A stretch of DNA of 64,000 nt from Flaccisagitta enflata. Its lineage: Eukaryota; Chaetognatha; Sagittoidea; Aphragmophora. This document shows, in pieces, positions 11,413 to 24,204 of this stretch. Each line of letters begins with the position of its first letter. Within the stretch, counting starts at the first letter, position 1. Position numbers and translations under genes: made by a program. The DNA lies in contig OZ231126.1 in the NCBI GenBank assembly GCA_965153355.1, positions 69,254,001 to 69,318,000 on the forward strand, written 5' to 3'. The notes under the pieces were generated by a model, which did no database searches, had not been told where the DNA came from, and worked only from the letters and a program-made list of their open reading frames with translations.

Positions 11413-14025
11413 GGGTGTGTGACACACATTTGGGGAAAAATGAGCTGTGTGGCACACATAAGGAGAAAACTGGGCTTTGTGACATACATTTGGAGAAAAC
11501 TTGGCTGTGTGACACAAAAAGGGTGAAAACTGGGTTGTGTGATATACAATGGAGAAAACTGGGCTGCGTGACACACATTTGCAAAAAACTGGGTTGTGTG
11601 ACAGACAATGGATAAAACTGGGCTGCGTGACACTCATTTGGAAAAAAACTTAGATATGTGACACACAATGGAGAAAACTGGGCTGTGTGACACACATTTG
11701 GAGAAAACCGGGCTGTGTGACACACATTTGCAAAAAACTGGGTTGTGTGACAGACAATAGAGAAAACTGGGCTGTGTGACACTCATTTGGAAAAAACTTA
11801 GATATGTGACACACAATGGAGAAAACTGGGCTGTGTGACACATATTTGGAGAAAACTGGGCTGTGTGACGCACATTTGCAAAAAACTGGGTTGTGTGACA
11901 GACAATGGAGAAAACTGGGCTGTGTGACTTTCATTTGGAAAAAACTTAGATATGTGACACACAATGAAGAAAACTGGGCTGTGTGACACACATTTGGAGA
12001 AAACCGGGCTGTGTGACACACATTTGTAAAAAACTGGGTTGTGTGACACACAATGGAAAAAACTGGGCTGCGTGACACACATTTGGAGAAAATTAAACTG
12101 TGTGACACACATTTGAAGAAAACCGGGCTGTGTGACACATTTGTAAAAAACTGGGTTGTGTGACAAACAATGGAGAAAACTGGGCTGCGTGATACACATT
12201 TGGAGAAAATTGAACTGTGTAACACACATTCAGAGAAAACTGGGTTGTGTGACAAACAATGGAGAAAATTGGGCTGTGTGACACACATTTGGAGAAAACT
12301 GGACTGTATGACACACATTCGAAGAAAACTGGGTTATGTGACACACAAAGGAGAAAACTGGGCTGTGTGACACATATTTAAAAAAAACTGGACTGTGTGA
12401 CACACATTCAGAGAAAACTGGGCTGCGTGACACACATTTGGAGAAAACTGGGCTCTGTAACACACATTTGTAGAAAACTTTACTGTGTGACACACATCCG
12501 GAGAAAACTGGGTTGTGTGACACACAATGGAGAAAACTGGGCTGTGTGACACACATTTGGAGAAAACTGGACTGTGTGACAGGCATTTGGAGAAAACTGG
12601 ACTCTGTGGGACACACATTTGAAAAACTGACTGTGTGACACACATTTGGAGAAAACTGGACTGCACACATTCGAGAAACTGACCATGTTACACACTCGGA
12701 GAAAACTAAGCCAGACACAATGAGAAATACTGTGTGACACACATTTGAAAAATTGGACTGTGTGACACACATTGAATAAACTGGAAAGGTGGACATTTGG
12801 AGAAAACTGGGTCGTGCAACACACAATGGAGAAAACTGGGCTGTGTGACACACATTCGGAGAAAACTGGACTGTGTGACACACATTCGGAGAAAACTGGG
12901 TTGTTTGACACACTATGGACAAAATTGGGCTGTGTGACACACATTCGGAGAAAACTGGGCTGTGTTACACACATTTGGAGAAAACTGGGCTGTGTTACAC
13001 ACATTTGGAGAAAACTGGACTGTGTGACACACATTAGGAGGAAGCTGGGTTTTGTGACACACAATGAAGAAAACTGGGCTGTGTGACACACATTTGGAAA
13101 AAACTTGACTGTTTGACACACATTCGGAGAAAACAGGGTTGTGTGACACACAATGGAGAAAACTGGGCTGTGTGACACACATTCAGAGAAAACTGGACTG
13201 TGTGACACACAATGGAGAAAACTGGGTTGTGTGATACAAAATGGAGAAAACTTGGCTGTGTGACACACATTCGGAGAAAACTGGGTTGTTTGACACACTA
13301 TGGACAAAATTGGGCTGTGTGACACACATTCGGAGAAAACTGGGCTGTGTTACACACATTTGGAGAAAACTGGGCTGTGTTACACACATTTGGAGAAAAC
13401 TGGACTGTGTGACACACATTAGGAGGAAGCTGGGTTTTGTGACACACAATGAAGAAAACTGGGCTGTGTGACACACATTTGGAAAAAACTTGACTGTTTG
13501 ACACACATTCGGAGAAAACAGGGTTGTGTGACACACAATGGAGAAAACTGGGCTGTGTGACACACATTCAGAGAAAACTGGACTGTGTGACACACAATGG
13601 AGAAAACTGGGTTGTGTGATACAAAATGGAGAAAACTTGGCTGTGTGACACACATTCAGAGAAAACTGGGCTCTGTGACACACATTTGGAGAAAACTGGG
13701 TTGTGTGATACATATTTGGAGAAAACTAGACTGTATGACACACATTCGGAGGAAACTGGGTTGTGTGACACAGTGGAGAAAACTGGGCTGCGTGACACAC
13801 ATATGGAGAAAATTGGGCTGTGTGACACACATTTGGAGAAAACTGGGTTGTGTGACACAATATGGAGAAAATTAAGCTGTGTGACACACATACGAAGAAA
13901 ACTATGCTGTGTGACACACTATGAAGAAAACTAGGCTGTGTGACACACATTCGGAAAATACTGGGCTGTGTGGCTTGCGCAACAATTTATCCACACATTC
14001 GGAAAAAACTGGGTTGTGTGACACA
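11412..14025. repeat. 30-bp minisatellite, about 87 units
   Basis: A 2.6-kb array of 29-30-bp units, typically GGGCTGTGTGACACACATTT plus GGAGAAAACT, alternating with a variant carrying GTTGTGTGACACACAATGG. Because 30 is a multiple of three, long open frames appear on both strands (10-residue CHTAQFSPNV-like repeats). These are taken as artefacts. Confidence 0.95.
12882..13652. repeat. 385-bp higher-order tandem duplication
   Basis: Two near-identical 385-bp blocks lie in the 30-bp array. The sequence from about 12,882 to 13,267 recurs at about 13,267-13,652 with all unit variants in the same order. This is a recent unequal-exchange or slippage event. Confidence 0.88.
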
Positions 14026-14104
14026 CGGACGGACGGACGAACGGACGGACGAACAAACGGACGGAGAAACTCTGAATATCTAGTGTTCCACTATCGTGGA
14101 ACAC

Positions 14105-14633
14105 AAAAAACAAGACAGAGAAGATAATGGGGAGGAAAATGGAGAGAGAGAGAGAGAGAGAGAGACAGAGACAGACAGACAGACAGACAGAATGGAGAAA
14201 AAGATAGACAGACAGAGACAGGACAGAGAGAGAGACTAAAAAGATAGTCTTGCCAATTCTATTTTTAGGGCCTAAACTAGCGAATTTTGACCAGCCTCAC
14301 ATCCCACCAGAGACAGACAGAGAGACGGACTGATGTACCTTACTTGAAAGGACGGACGGATAGTTAGTCGGATGGACCGTCCCAAAATTGTGAAGATGAA
14401 TTGCAGCGTAGAGGAACGCTTGTCAGTTGCCAGCAGGCAACTTTGAATAACAGACCCACAAAAAAAGTTAAGCTATAGATGAGAAAAATTTAAAAAAAAA
14501 AAGGGGGAAAAGATTTTTTCTCCTTTCTTTGAGGAAATCTGTTTTGGGTGGCATTTGCTCAACTCAGTGCGATTGCACGTGATTTTTCCGCGCCTCTGCA
14601 AACATCAACGCAAATGTTCTTTCAAACCATTTT
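14105..14633. other. GA and CAGA tracts, then unique DNA
   Basis: (GA)n and (CAGA)n at 14,138-14,236. The rest is unassigned. Confidence 0.7.
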
Positions 14634-14829
14634 AGTCGTGTACACGCGACTCTACAACCCGCTCTGTCCGTCGGTCGATCTGTCTGACTGTCGGACTGTC
14701 AGTCCGTGCTTTTTTGGCGTTTACGAGCGGTTATGGGTTTACAGCTTGCGCCCAATCGCCTGGTTGGTCTATTTCATCACTACCCCTATCCACCCGCACG
14801 CGACTTGGGTAACCGTGTTTCCGGCCTTG
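14634..14829 (+). mobile_element. palindrome-ended family, copy 4
   Basis: Starts AGTCGTGTACACGCGACT (one G-T pair in the stem), continues CTACAACCCGCTCTGTCCG with a GTCG/GACTGTC tract, and ends CCGTGTTTCCGGCCTTG. 196 bp, no ORF. Confidence 0.85.
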
Positions 14830-15631
14830 TTTTACCTCCAAATATGCACAGGGTTCAATGATATACATTCATAATTTCAAACATCAATAACCTGTGCAAA
14901 ACGCCGAATTCATGCCAAATGTGCAGCATGCTTACCTTTGAGGGAAACTGATAAGAAAGAATCAGTATTGAAACAAGTCCAAGAGATGTCCATCGTCCAT
15001 TGTCCAATGGATGGGTCTCTTTGATTTTCGGACAATGTTGTTAAACTTTTTGCAATTTTTTTTAGAAAGATATCTAGATAACCGTATGTTAAAATTCTTT
15101 TTTTATGAATGCAAATACACTGCGCGGCATTTGGTTAGTCAATCAGTCAAGCAGAGGCAGCGACACTGAGTTTCAATGAACTTAAAAATTCTCATCATGC
15201 ACCGTTGTTTTGCCACGCTATTTTCTTGATCAAATCCCGGCAATGGAATTTTGCATTTTTAACCAAATTCACGTTTCTGATAACCAACTAATGTCAAATA
15301 GTGTAACAAAACAAAATGGTCCATTATTCAAAGAAAAAAATTTCTATTTGATAAGCAATGACCAGCCTAAAAATCCTGGCTTTCCATCCATATGTTCGTC
15401 TGGCAGATTTCCCGATGTCATTCTTCCCCCACTGCACTACCACTGCGCTGGTGTACCGCCAAAGCTTACGCACACGCGTCACTTTCTCTCTCTCTCGGCA
15501 ATTTCGGGGCACCAAATCCCTTCCCAGACCTCGCGCAATCTCATTCTCAAGGTCCATGGGTCTCAGGGCCTCAGTAAGAAAAAAAAAACATACTATGTGG
15601 CTATGTGTGGAGAGGGAGCCGTGTTTGTGAA

Positions 15632-15636
<5 letters not shown>
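14830..15636. other. nothing recognised
   Basis: Unique-looking DNA. An open frame from 15,210 runs into the following GT tract and is not supported as a gene. Confidence 0.55.

Positions 15637-15714
<78 letters not shown>
15637..15714. repeat. (GT)n microsatellite
   Basis: About 78 bp of pure GT. Confidence 0.98.
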
Positions 15715-16677
<963 letters not shown>

Positions 16678-17319
16678 ACGGGTGGTCAAAAAAAAAGTGA
16701 CTTTTTCATTTTCTCATATCTTTTGTAAAAAAATATTTAGAGTAAAATTTCTTTTTTTGCCAACAAGATATAGTGCAGGAGAATTTTTTTCATTATTATG
16801 ATTTTTGTACATTTTCTATATATTTCAAATTATTTACAATAAACTGGTTTTAATTTTGGACCGCCTTGATTTTTGTTAAAAATTTTCTGTAAAAAAAATA
16901 AAAATTTTTTATAGATTCACTATTTATAGTTAAAGACGACTCAAAAACTGATAAAAAACCTAAGAAAAATTATGAAAATATAAACATATAACAAAACAAA
17001 AGATACTTCTAAAAACATCTTTTTTTTTTCTACTCAAATCTTTTAAACCAAAGCTTGGAGGCTTATAAATAATTGCATTTATTTTAAATGGGACCTAATA
17101 AATATATTTGTTTCTTAAAAACCACTAGTTATTTATGTTAGAACTGATTTATGCAAACATTTTATTTTTTTGTATTTATATAAATATTTGTTTCACAAAA
17201 TTGAAAAAATAAGATTTTTTTATACATTTAACTTCATTTTTAAAATATTGACTCATAAAAAAGATTTTGAATTTTTTGGAAAATATTCTAGCTTAGTCAC
17301 TTTTTTTTTGACCATCCGT
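16678..17319. mobile_element. mariner-type MITE, 642 bp
   Basis: Terminal inverted repeats of 25 bp with one mismatch: ACGG(G/A)TGGTC, nine A, then GTGACT. TA flanks both ends (16,676-16,677 and 17,320-17,321), the target used by Tc1/mariner elements. The interior is AT-rich and has no ORF, so it must be mobilised in trans. Confidence 0.88.
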
Positions 17320-17512
17320 TATTTTCACATATAGTTTCATATTCCATGTCATCTCATCACTCGTCAGCGCGACGCCTACGCCAAAAGAAGAATAAAAATC
17401 CCATCTTCATTCCATTTCCTTCCTTTCCTTTTTCATTGATAACCCTAAACATATAAAGTGTCTCCATCTCTGTCTTCCCTGGGAAAAAAAAGAAAAGAAA
17501 AGAAAGAGAAGG

Positions 17513-17602
<90 letters not shown>

Positions 17603-17965
17603 CTAGATGGCAAAAAGTGTTACATACGCGCACGACGCGACTCAACAAGTCGCGCCTCTTCTTCCTCCGTCAGCACCTCCTCCTCTTCCTTCTCCTCCTC
17701 CTCTCTCTCTTCCTCCTTCCTTATCTCCTCCTCCTCTTCATTTTCCTTCTTTTCATTCTTCTCCTATTTCCATTCTTGACATCTTCTCGGCTCTTCTTTT
17801 TTTTTCTCTCATCATTTTCTCGTCTCTTTGACTCTTTTTCTGCCTCTGGACTTTGCATGCACTATGAGAAAAAAAATATTGATAATAATAATCAGAGAGA
17901 AAGATCATTGATGGATTATTTAAATAGTAAAAACGAAAAACAATACATCATTGTTAATGAAAAAG
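17320..17965. repeat. (GA)n tract and pyrimidine-rich DNA
   Basis: (GA)n at 17,515-17,597, then TCC/TTC-rich sequence to about 17,830. The open frames read across it are simple-sequence artefacts. Confidence 0.85.
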
Positions 17966-18540
17966 AAGGCCGGATACACGGCTACCGAAGTTGCATGCGG
18001 GTGGGCAGGGGCAGTGATAAAAAAGACTAACCAGGCATTTGGGCAGGAGCGGTGATGCAAAACACGCCGAAAACGCCGAAAAAGCAAAGTGTACCTTCTC
18101 CTCTCCCTTCTGGCGGTTGGGATTTGGGCCTTTTGGCTGAGTTTTAGTCCTTAGGGCTGGGATTTGGGCCCTGGGGCTGGGTTTTGGGGCTCATGGCTGG
18201 ATTTTGTGGTTGAGGCTGGGATTAGGGCCTTGAGGCTGGGATTTGGGCCTTGAGGCTGGGATTTGGGCCTTGAGGCTGGGATCAGGGCTTTGAGGTTGGA
18301 ATTTTGTCCTCGAGGCAGGGACTTGGGCCTTGAGGTTGGAATTTGAGCCTTGAGGCAGGAACTTAGGTCTTGAGGTTGGGATTTGGGCCTTGAGGATGAA
18401 ATTGGGGTCACGAGGCTGGGAAGGAGGGGGGGGGGAACAAAGACGGAGAAGAACGACGCGAAGGAAAGAAGAAAGAGGAAAGAAGAAATTTCCCCATGTG
18501 TTATAGCATTGGTCATCGCTGCCCCAATAAAGGGAGGCAT
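17966..18540 (-). mobile_element. palindrome-ended family, long copy with 20-bp array
   Basis: It begins AAGGCCGGATACACGGCTAC, then GGGTGGGCAGGGGCAGTGAT, and continues into a 20-bp tandem array. Beyond the array, GGGGGGGGGG and GAAATTTCC-like sequence (18,420-18,500) is the reverse complement of the matching part of the copy at 59,697-60,459. The hairpin end is missing. Confidence 0.65.
18110..18420. repeat. 20-bp tandem array
   Basis: About fifteen units around TTGAGGCTGGGATTTGGGCC. The reverse-complement unit forms the array at 59,877-60,200 in another member of the same family. Confidence 0.9.
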
Positions 18541-18822
18541 GCAAGGATTTAATTAAACAAGATCAGACTCACCTAACGTGTCAAACAGTTGTTTGATCAC
18601 ATTTTTAGTGAAAAATTTTCACAACCTTTAAAGCCAAACAAAACGAATTTTAAATTGCATTAGAGTTCCAAGACAATGACATCAGTTCAGAAATCAGCTA
18701 TGACCAAGAGACCAGCCGAAAAAAAAAAGAGATAAGATAAATGGCATAATACCATTTGCTTCTGAGTGTAAAAGCTAAAAAAAAAAAAAAAAAACCCCAA
18801 AAAAAAACAACAATAAAGCGAG
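18541..18822. other. nothing recognised
   Basis: Unique AT-rich DNA ending in A-runs. Confidence 0.6.
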
Positions 18823-19708
<886 letters not shown>

Positions 19709-20554
19709 TAATGTTTCTGTTCCCCTCCTTACCTGATTACTCTCCCTTCGTTTTCATCTTCCGTGCGTTTCCATTTCTTCTTGCACTATCTTTCTTTCAA
19801 TCTAAATGTTTACCTCCATGTTCTTTTCATAGCTTTAAACATTTCTATCTCTTGTACTTGCCCTACGTCTTTGAGCAAATCAACTGCACCACGCTTATTC
19901 ATTCATTTCATATCATATTTCACATCCAATCCATGCTTATCCAAATGCTTAAATTCTCATTTTCTTACATGATAGGTGGAACAATATCCTTCCGGTGCCT
20001 TGTGAGCCCTCACTGACTAGATACTTCGCGCATCACTCTAGTTTTTTCATTCAGCAAAACTAACTTAGCAAACATCCATTCTGAGTCCAACCCAAAACAC
20101 TAAGGCCTACGAAAATAGATAAGGGCTAGTGATTGTTACCTGCGTTACCAAAATTTAACATATCACCCGAGGGTAACATTGTTGAGAAAACATACCTTTG
20201 AAGGATATATCAACTAAATTCTACCATCCTCAGATGTCTGATTTAAAGCTCTGATCGTTGTTTGGAGCAATCCACTTTGGTCCCTCAGCATCGAGCTAGT
20301 CTCTTCTGCCGCTGCCGAAACTAATCAGGCCAAGGATGAGTTGAATCCGCGTACCGCTTGAACCGCATTCCTTGAGTGGACTAGCTTCCAATCTGTTCAT
20401 TATCTCGATTCATGTGTAGAAAGCTCAGTTTTTTATGGCTTTGTTTCGTCGTGGTCGTGTTCAATCAGTTCTTGTTCCTCTCAGACATTCTCATCACATT
20501 TGTATATCGTCAGCTTAATGGCATTTTCCATCGCCGAATTTCCTCGCTCAATCA
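19709..20554. other. unassigned; weak dispersed repeat
   Basis: No gene. CCCTCACTGACTAG at about 20,008 recurs at about 57,884. The stretch at 20,150-20,240 resembles 24,245-24,330 (AACATTGT...GAAA.CATACC). These suggest old interspersed copies. Confidence 0.4.
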
Positions 20555-20802
20555 GGGCGTGTTTCTAGTGACGACCAAAAACGCGTTTGTTCCCGTGAAA
20601 CGCGATCACAGTGTGAACACATATTCAAGATTTTCAACTGTCCCACGAGGGAGTGAGCGAAGTGAGTGAGCGAGCCCGTGAACGGAGCGTAGCGAAGCGG
20701 AGCGCTGCGGAGCGAGTGAGCGGAGTGAGCGGTGCGAGCGAACGAACGTAGCAAGCGACCGAGTGGCCCTTTTAAAACGCGATCGTCTTTGACTAGAAAC
20801 GC
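20555..20802 (+). mobile_element. GTTTCTAGT-ended element, copy a
   Basis: About 248 bp. Left end GGGCGTGTTTCTAGT, right end GACTAGAAACGC, forming short inverted ends. The interior has ACGCGTTTG near the left, AAAACGCGATCG near the right, and a core of GAGTGAGCG-like 8-9-mers (20,645-20,755). Four other copies occur in the window. No ORF. Confidence 0.75.
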
Positions 20803-21163
20803 TTCCTTAGTCTCTCATCATTTGATACTCGTATCTAATTCTAAACTGCCCTGATTTGACTCTTCACGACTTGAGCCGATCAGTTTGAGCAGGGCGATAA
20901 TAACGTTGATATACACTGCAACATGATACATCTACTACTTGCGCGTGTGCAGGACGTTATATTCAAGTTGCCTTTTTCACCAGGGCCACCAGTCTTTCTT
21001 ACAACATGTCAAATACACTATGCTGAATTGGACCTCTTGAGTTTGCTTTTAAGTATGGCCATTGGCTTTCCTGCATCATTGTTCATCATCTAAAAAATAA
21101 TGTTATCAATGCTGCCACCCTACCGCGCCCCCACCAAAAAAATGCCATAATGATTGAGTCGAA

Positions 21164-21258
<95 letters not shown>

Positions 21259-21352
21259 ACTCGCGCTGCGAGTGTGTGGAAGGGGGGTGAGGGGTCAAGG
21301 GGGATGTACGCCCCTGTCAGGTGCAGTGCCCACCCGTCCGCGACGATCAGGT
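20803..21352. repeat. unique DNA, (GT)n and family fragment
   Basis: (GT)n at 21,166-21,256. Then 21,303-21,352 contains CGCCCCTGTCAG and CCACCCGTCCGCGACGATCA, resembling the inner end of the palindrome family. The same module follows another GT tract at 37,268. Confidence 0.7.
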
Positions 21353-21630
21353 AACCCTACGCTACATGTTCAAAAGATTAAAATTTGCCATTGAATGGAA
21401 AAGGTTTTTCGCCATGATGATTTGCTTTAAAACGGAACTGCGTAGTCTCTACTATCTCATCCCTGGTTCTCATCTTTGTCCTAAAGCCATGTCTCGTTTT
21501 CTCTATTTCTAATCGTTTCTCGAATACACCGACTTCCCGTCCCCAGTTTCTCACTTAGTCTCACACATGAGAAATTGTCTGTTTATCTGTCCCTGTCTAT
21601 ATCTGTCTCTCTCTTGCTGTTTCTCTCTTT

Positions 21631-21699
<69 letters not shown>

Positions 21700-22205
21700 T
21701 CTCTCTCTCTTTCTTTCTCTCTGCTTCTCTCTCTCTGCTCAATTATATCTTCATTCTCCTCCGCCCCCTTCTACTTCTCCTGCTTCATCTCTCATTCTCG
21801 TGTTAAGATGTGCGTGAAAAATAACATCAAACTAAGAGAATAAAAAAAATATACTCCAGCCAACGTGAAGAAGCGTAAATTCTATCATTCTGATGGAAAT
21901 TTTGGATATCTATCGTAATTAATATAGGAAAATGGATACCACATGTGTAAATCATCTCGAATTGAATTCTAACGTTTTCCTTTATGACTGGATTTATATG
22001 TTAGAATTGACTGAAATGAATGTAAACCGATAAAAATGAAAATTTGGCATAAAGTTGCGGCTGGTTTCTTGTAACTCTGATCTTTTCCACTAAGTTTTAT
22101 GGCTAAGGCCAAGACCCTACTATAAATTTCATAGATATTTAAGGCATAAATTGCATTTTTTCTGGCGCTTCTGGTTCTGGCTTCCTTATTGCTAACACGA
22201 ATATA
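21353..22205. repeat. unassigned DNA with (GT)n at 21,634-21,698
   Basis: A second pure GT tract is flanked by CT-rich sequence. No gene was seen. Confidence 0.75.
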
Positions 22206-22371
22206 CAGTAGGACCCCGCCTCATCGGTCCCATTGGGACCAAAGATTTGTCACCTTTATCTCAGGTTTACCTTTAAAGAGAGGTAAAATAACATCATTTG
22301 GGACCTTTAAATGTTGACCTTTATTGATGGGGAACCTTTAAAGGCGGGGCTGTTATTGCGGGGTCCCACTG
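22206..22371 (+). mobile_element. pogo/Tigger-type MITE, copy 2
   Basis: 166 bp flanked by TA (22,204-22,205 and 22,372-22,373). It begins CAGTAGGACCCCGCCTC and ends GCGGGGTCCCACTG. The interior (GACCTTTATTGATGGGGAAC) matches copy 1 at 2,875-3,050. Confidence 0.85.
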
Positions 22372-22413
22372 TAATCATCAAATCTTTTATGAGACATCAA
22401 ATTCTATAATAGC

Positions 22414-22498
22414 GGGTGCGCTACAGCGGTGCCCCACTGTGTTTGCGCTACAGCGGTGTCCCACTGTGGGTGCGCTACAGCCTTGCCTCACTGTGGGT
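22414..22498. repeat. 27-bp tandem repeat, three units
   Basis: Three units around GGGTGCGCTACAGCGGTGTC directly abut the next element, whose GGGTGCG start extends the array. Confidence 0.75.
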
Positions 22499-22768
22499 GC
22501 GTTTCTAGTCGCAGATAATTGCATTTTGAAAGGGCCACTCGGTCGCCCGCTACATTCGTTCGCTCGCAACACTCACTCTGGAATCCGCTCAACTGTACCG
22601 CAGCGCTCCGCTTCACTATGCTCACTGCGCTCGCTCGCTTTGTTCACTGACTCGCTCACTTACTTCGCTCACTCCCTTGTGGAAAGGTAAAATTCAAAAA
22701 TATGTGTTCAGGCCGTGAATATGTTCAATGGGAACATACACATTTTTGGTTGTCAGTAGAAACACACC
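22499..22768 (-). mobile_element. GTTTCTAGT-ended element, copy b
   Basis: Reverse-oriented relative to copy a: starts GCGTTTCTAGTC and GGGCCACTCGGTCGC, core of CGCTCACT-like repeats, ends GTAGAAACACACC. Confidence 0.75.
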
Positions 22769-22856
22769 CTGTATGACCAACTGGCTACCAACCGACAGAC
22801 TGACAGACAGACAGAACAACCAATGTAGCGGATTATAGAGTCGCGTGCACGTGACT
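22769..22856 (-). mobile_element. palindrome-ended family, hairpin end only
   Basis: ACCAACCGACAGACTGACAG tract, ATAG spacer and hairpin AGTCGCGTGCACGTGACT (22,839-22,856; one G-T pair). Truncated by or joined to the preceding element. Confidence 0.7.
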
Positions 22857-23053
22857 GAAACTATGGAAGAGGACTTGTAAGCCGAAATTGTCAAAATAAA
22901 ACAAATGGAAAACAGGTTTTGGACATTTTAGGATTGGACATTTGGCAAATTTTAGGATTGGACATTGTCATTGGACATTGGACATTTTGGACATTCTAGG
23001 AATGGACATTTTAGTATTGGACATTTTAGGATTGGATATTGTCATTGGACAAC
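22857..23053. repeat. short degenerate TTGGACATTTTAGGA repeats
   Basis: Around ten irregular units of TTGGACATT(TTAGGA) at 22,915-23,050. Confidence 0.8.
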
Positions 23054-23487
23054 TACAGTGGGAACCCGATTTAACGACCGTGAAGGGACTAGGGATTTTT
23101 GGTCGTTAAATCCGAATGTTGTTAAATCGAATTTTCTTTCATTGATATAAACTGTTTCATAAGCAATAAAGGCTGGCATCAGTGTGTAATTGATTATCAT
23201 AGTCAGTATTTAAGCATTTGTGCAAATAGTCAACAGACATAAAGACAGTCAGAACTAAAAACAAACAGAATGACAGACAGATAAACAGACAGAAAGACAG
23301 ACAGATAAACAGACAGAAACACAGACAAACAAAAACAGACAAATTTAGCCTTGTAACAACTCAAAATGTTAAGATAAGTATAAAACGCCATAAATCACTT
23401 GTGGGACCAAAAACTTTTATATTTTTCAATAAAAAGCTTATCTACTGATGATATTTCATTTTTTGTGTTCATCGCATGCACGTGTTC

Positions 23488-23676
23488 ATCGCATGCACGC
23501 GACTCTACAACCTGCTCTGTCCGTCTGTCTGTCGGTTGGTCCGTCCGTCCCGACGGTCCGTTGCTTTTTTTGGTATTTATGGGAGGTTTAGGGGTTACTG
23601 CTCCTGCCAGACCGTCAATTTCATCACTGCCCCTGCCCCCCCGCACGCGACTAGGGTAGCCGCGTATCCGGCCTTG
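23488..23676 (+). mobile_element. palindrome-ended family, copy 8
   Basis: Hairpin partly lost (ATCGCATGCACGCGACT). It then has CTACAACCTGCTCTGTCCG, a GTCTGTCGGTTGG tract, CCCCGCACGCGACTAGGGTA and end CGCGTATCCGGCCTTG. Confidence 0.8.
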
Positions 23677-23708
23677 TTCATTCTTTAGCTGCTATCTTGT
23701 TCATTTTT

Positions 23709-23891
23709 AGTCGCGTGCACGCGACTCTACAACCCGCTTTGTCTGTCGGTCGGTCAATCTGTCCGTCACACTTTACTTTTTTTATGATTTTATTTCTTTG
23801 ACCTCACTGCTCTTGCCCAAATGGTCTGGTGACCTCAAAAATGGCCCCTGCCCACCCGCACGCGACTTCGGTAGCCGTGTATCCAGCCTTG
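23709..23891 (+). mobile_element. palindrome-ended family, reference copy
   Basis: The best-preserved short copy, 183 bp. Perfect palindrome AGTCGCGTGCACGCGACT at the left, CTACAACCCGC, GTCGGTCGGTC tract, CCGTCACACTTTACTTTTTT, CCCACCCGCACGCGACTT (half-site), and end GCCGTGTATCCAGCCTTG. T-rich on both sides. No ORF and no obvious pol III boxes. Confidence 0.88.
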
Positions 23892-24204
23892 TTTTGTTTA
23901 AAGTCATAGTTTATGTTAAGATATTTTTCTTCAATTCTATGATATATTAAAACTTCAATGATAATTCAAAGTAAAGAAAAGTCATATAACTAAATACAAT
24001 GTCAATGTCACTAAATCAGAAAAAAAATTTCCAAGGGACCTAGAAATAGTGACTTCAAATCAGGTTTGGCTGTTATATCAGGTGTTGTTAAATCAGGTAA
24101 AATTAACATTACAAAAGCCTACAAAAATTTAGGACCAAAGAAACCAGGATGTTGAATCCGAAATGGCGTTAAATCAGGTGACGAAAAGGCGGTAGTCCAC
24201 TGTA

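Larger units (their letters stand above)
11090..14104 (-). mobile_element. second palindrome-ended, minisatellite-bearing element
   Basis: Left end: CAAG, hairpin TGGCGTTCGCCA (11,094-11,105), then half-site GTGTTCCACGATA (11,110-11,122). Right end: a GGAC/GAAC tract (14,026-14,064), then hairpin GTGTTCCAC-TATC-GTGGAACAC (14,083-14,104) and an A-run. The left half-site is the exact reverse complement of 13 bases of the right hairpin. The centre is 15-bp and 30-bp arrays. The architecture equals that of the AGTCGCG family, but the sequence is different. Strand follows the convention used for that family. Confidence 0.6.
23056..24202 (+). mobile_element. pogo-type element with two later insertions
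   Basis: Begins CAGTGGGAACCCGATTTAAC and ends GGCGGTAGTCCACTG, with TA at both flanks (23,054-23,055 and 24,203-24,204). Repeated TTAAATC(A/G) words near both ends mark it as one element. Two palindrome-family copies (about 23,488-23,676 and 23,709-23,891) and a CAGA-rich stretch lie inside. No transposase ORF is visible. Confidence 0.55.

Noticed and set aside
12480-13325. Long minus-strand ORF of 281 codons (CHTAQFSPNV-like repeats) and neighbours in 11.2-13.9 kb
   Set aside because: The 30-bp unit is a multiple of three and stop-free in several frames on both strands. Units of 29 bp break the frame repeatedly, so translation is unlikely.
23709-23891. Palindrome family as a SINE
   Set aside because: No convincing box A or box B is visible, and there is no poly-A-type tail distinct from the A/T-rich target.
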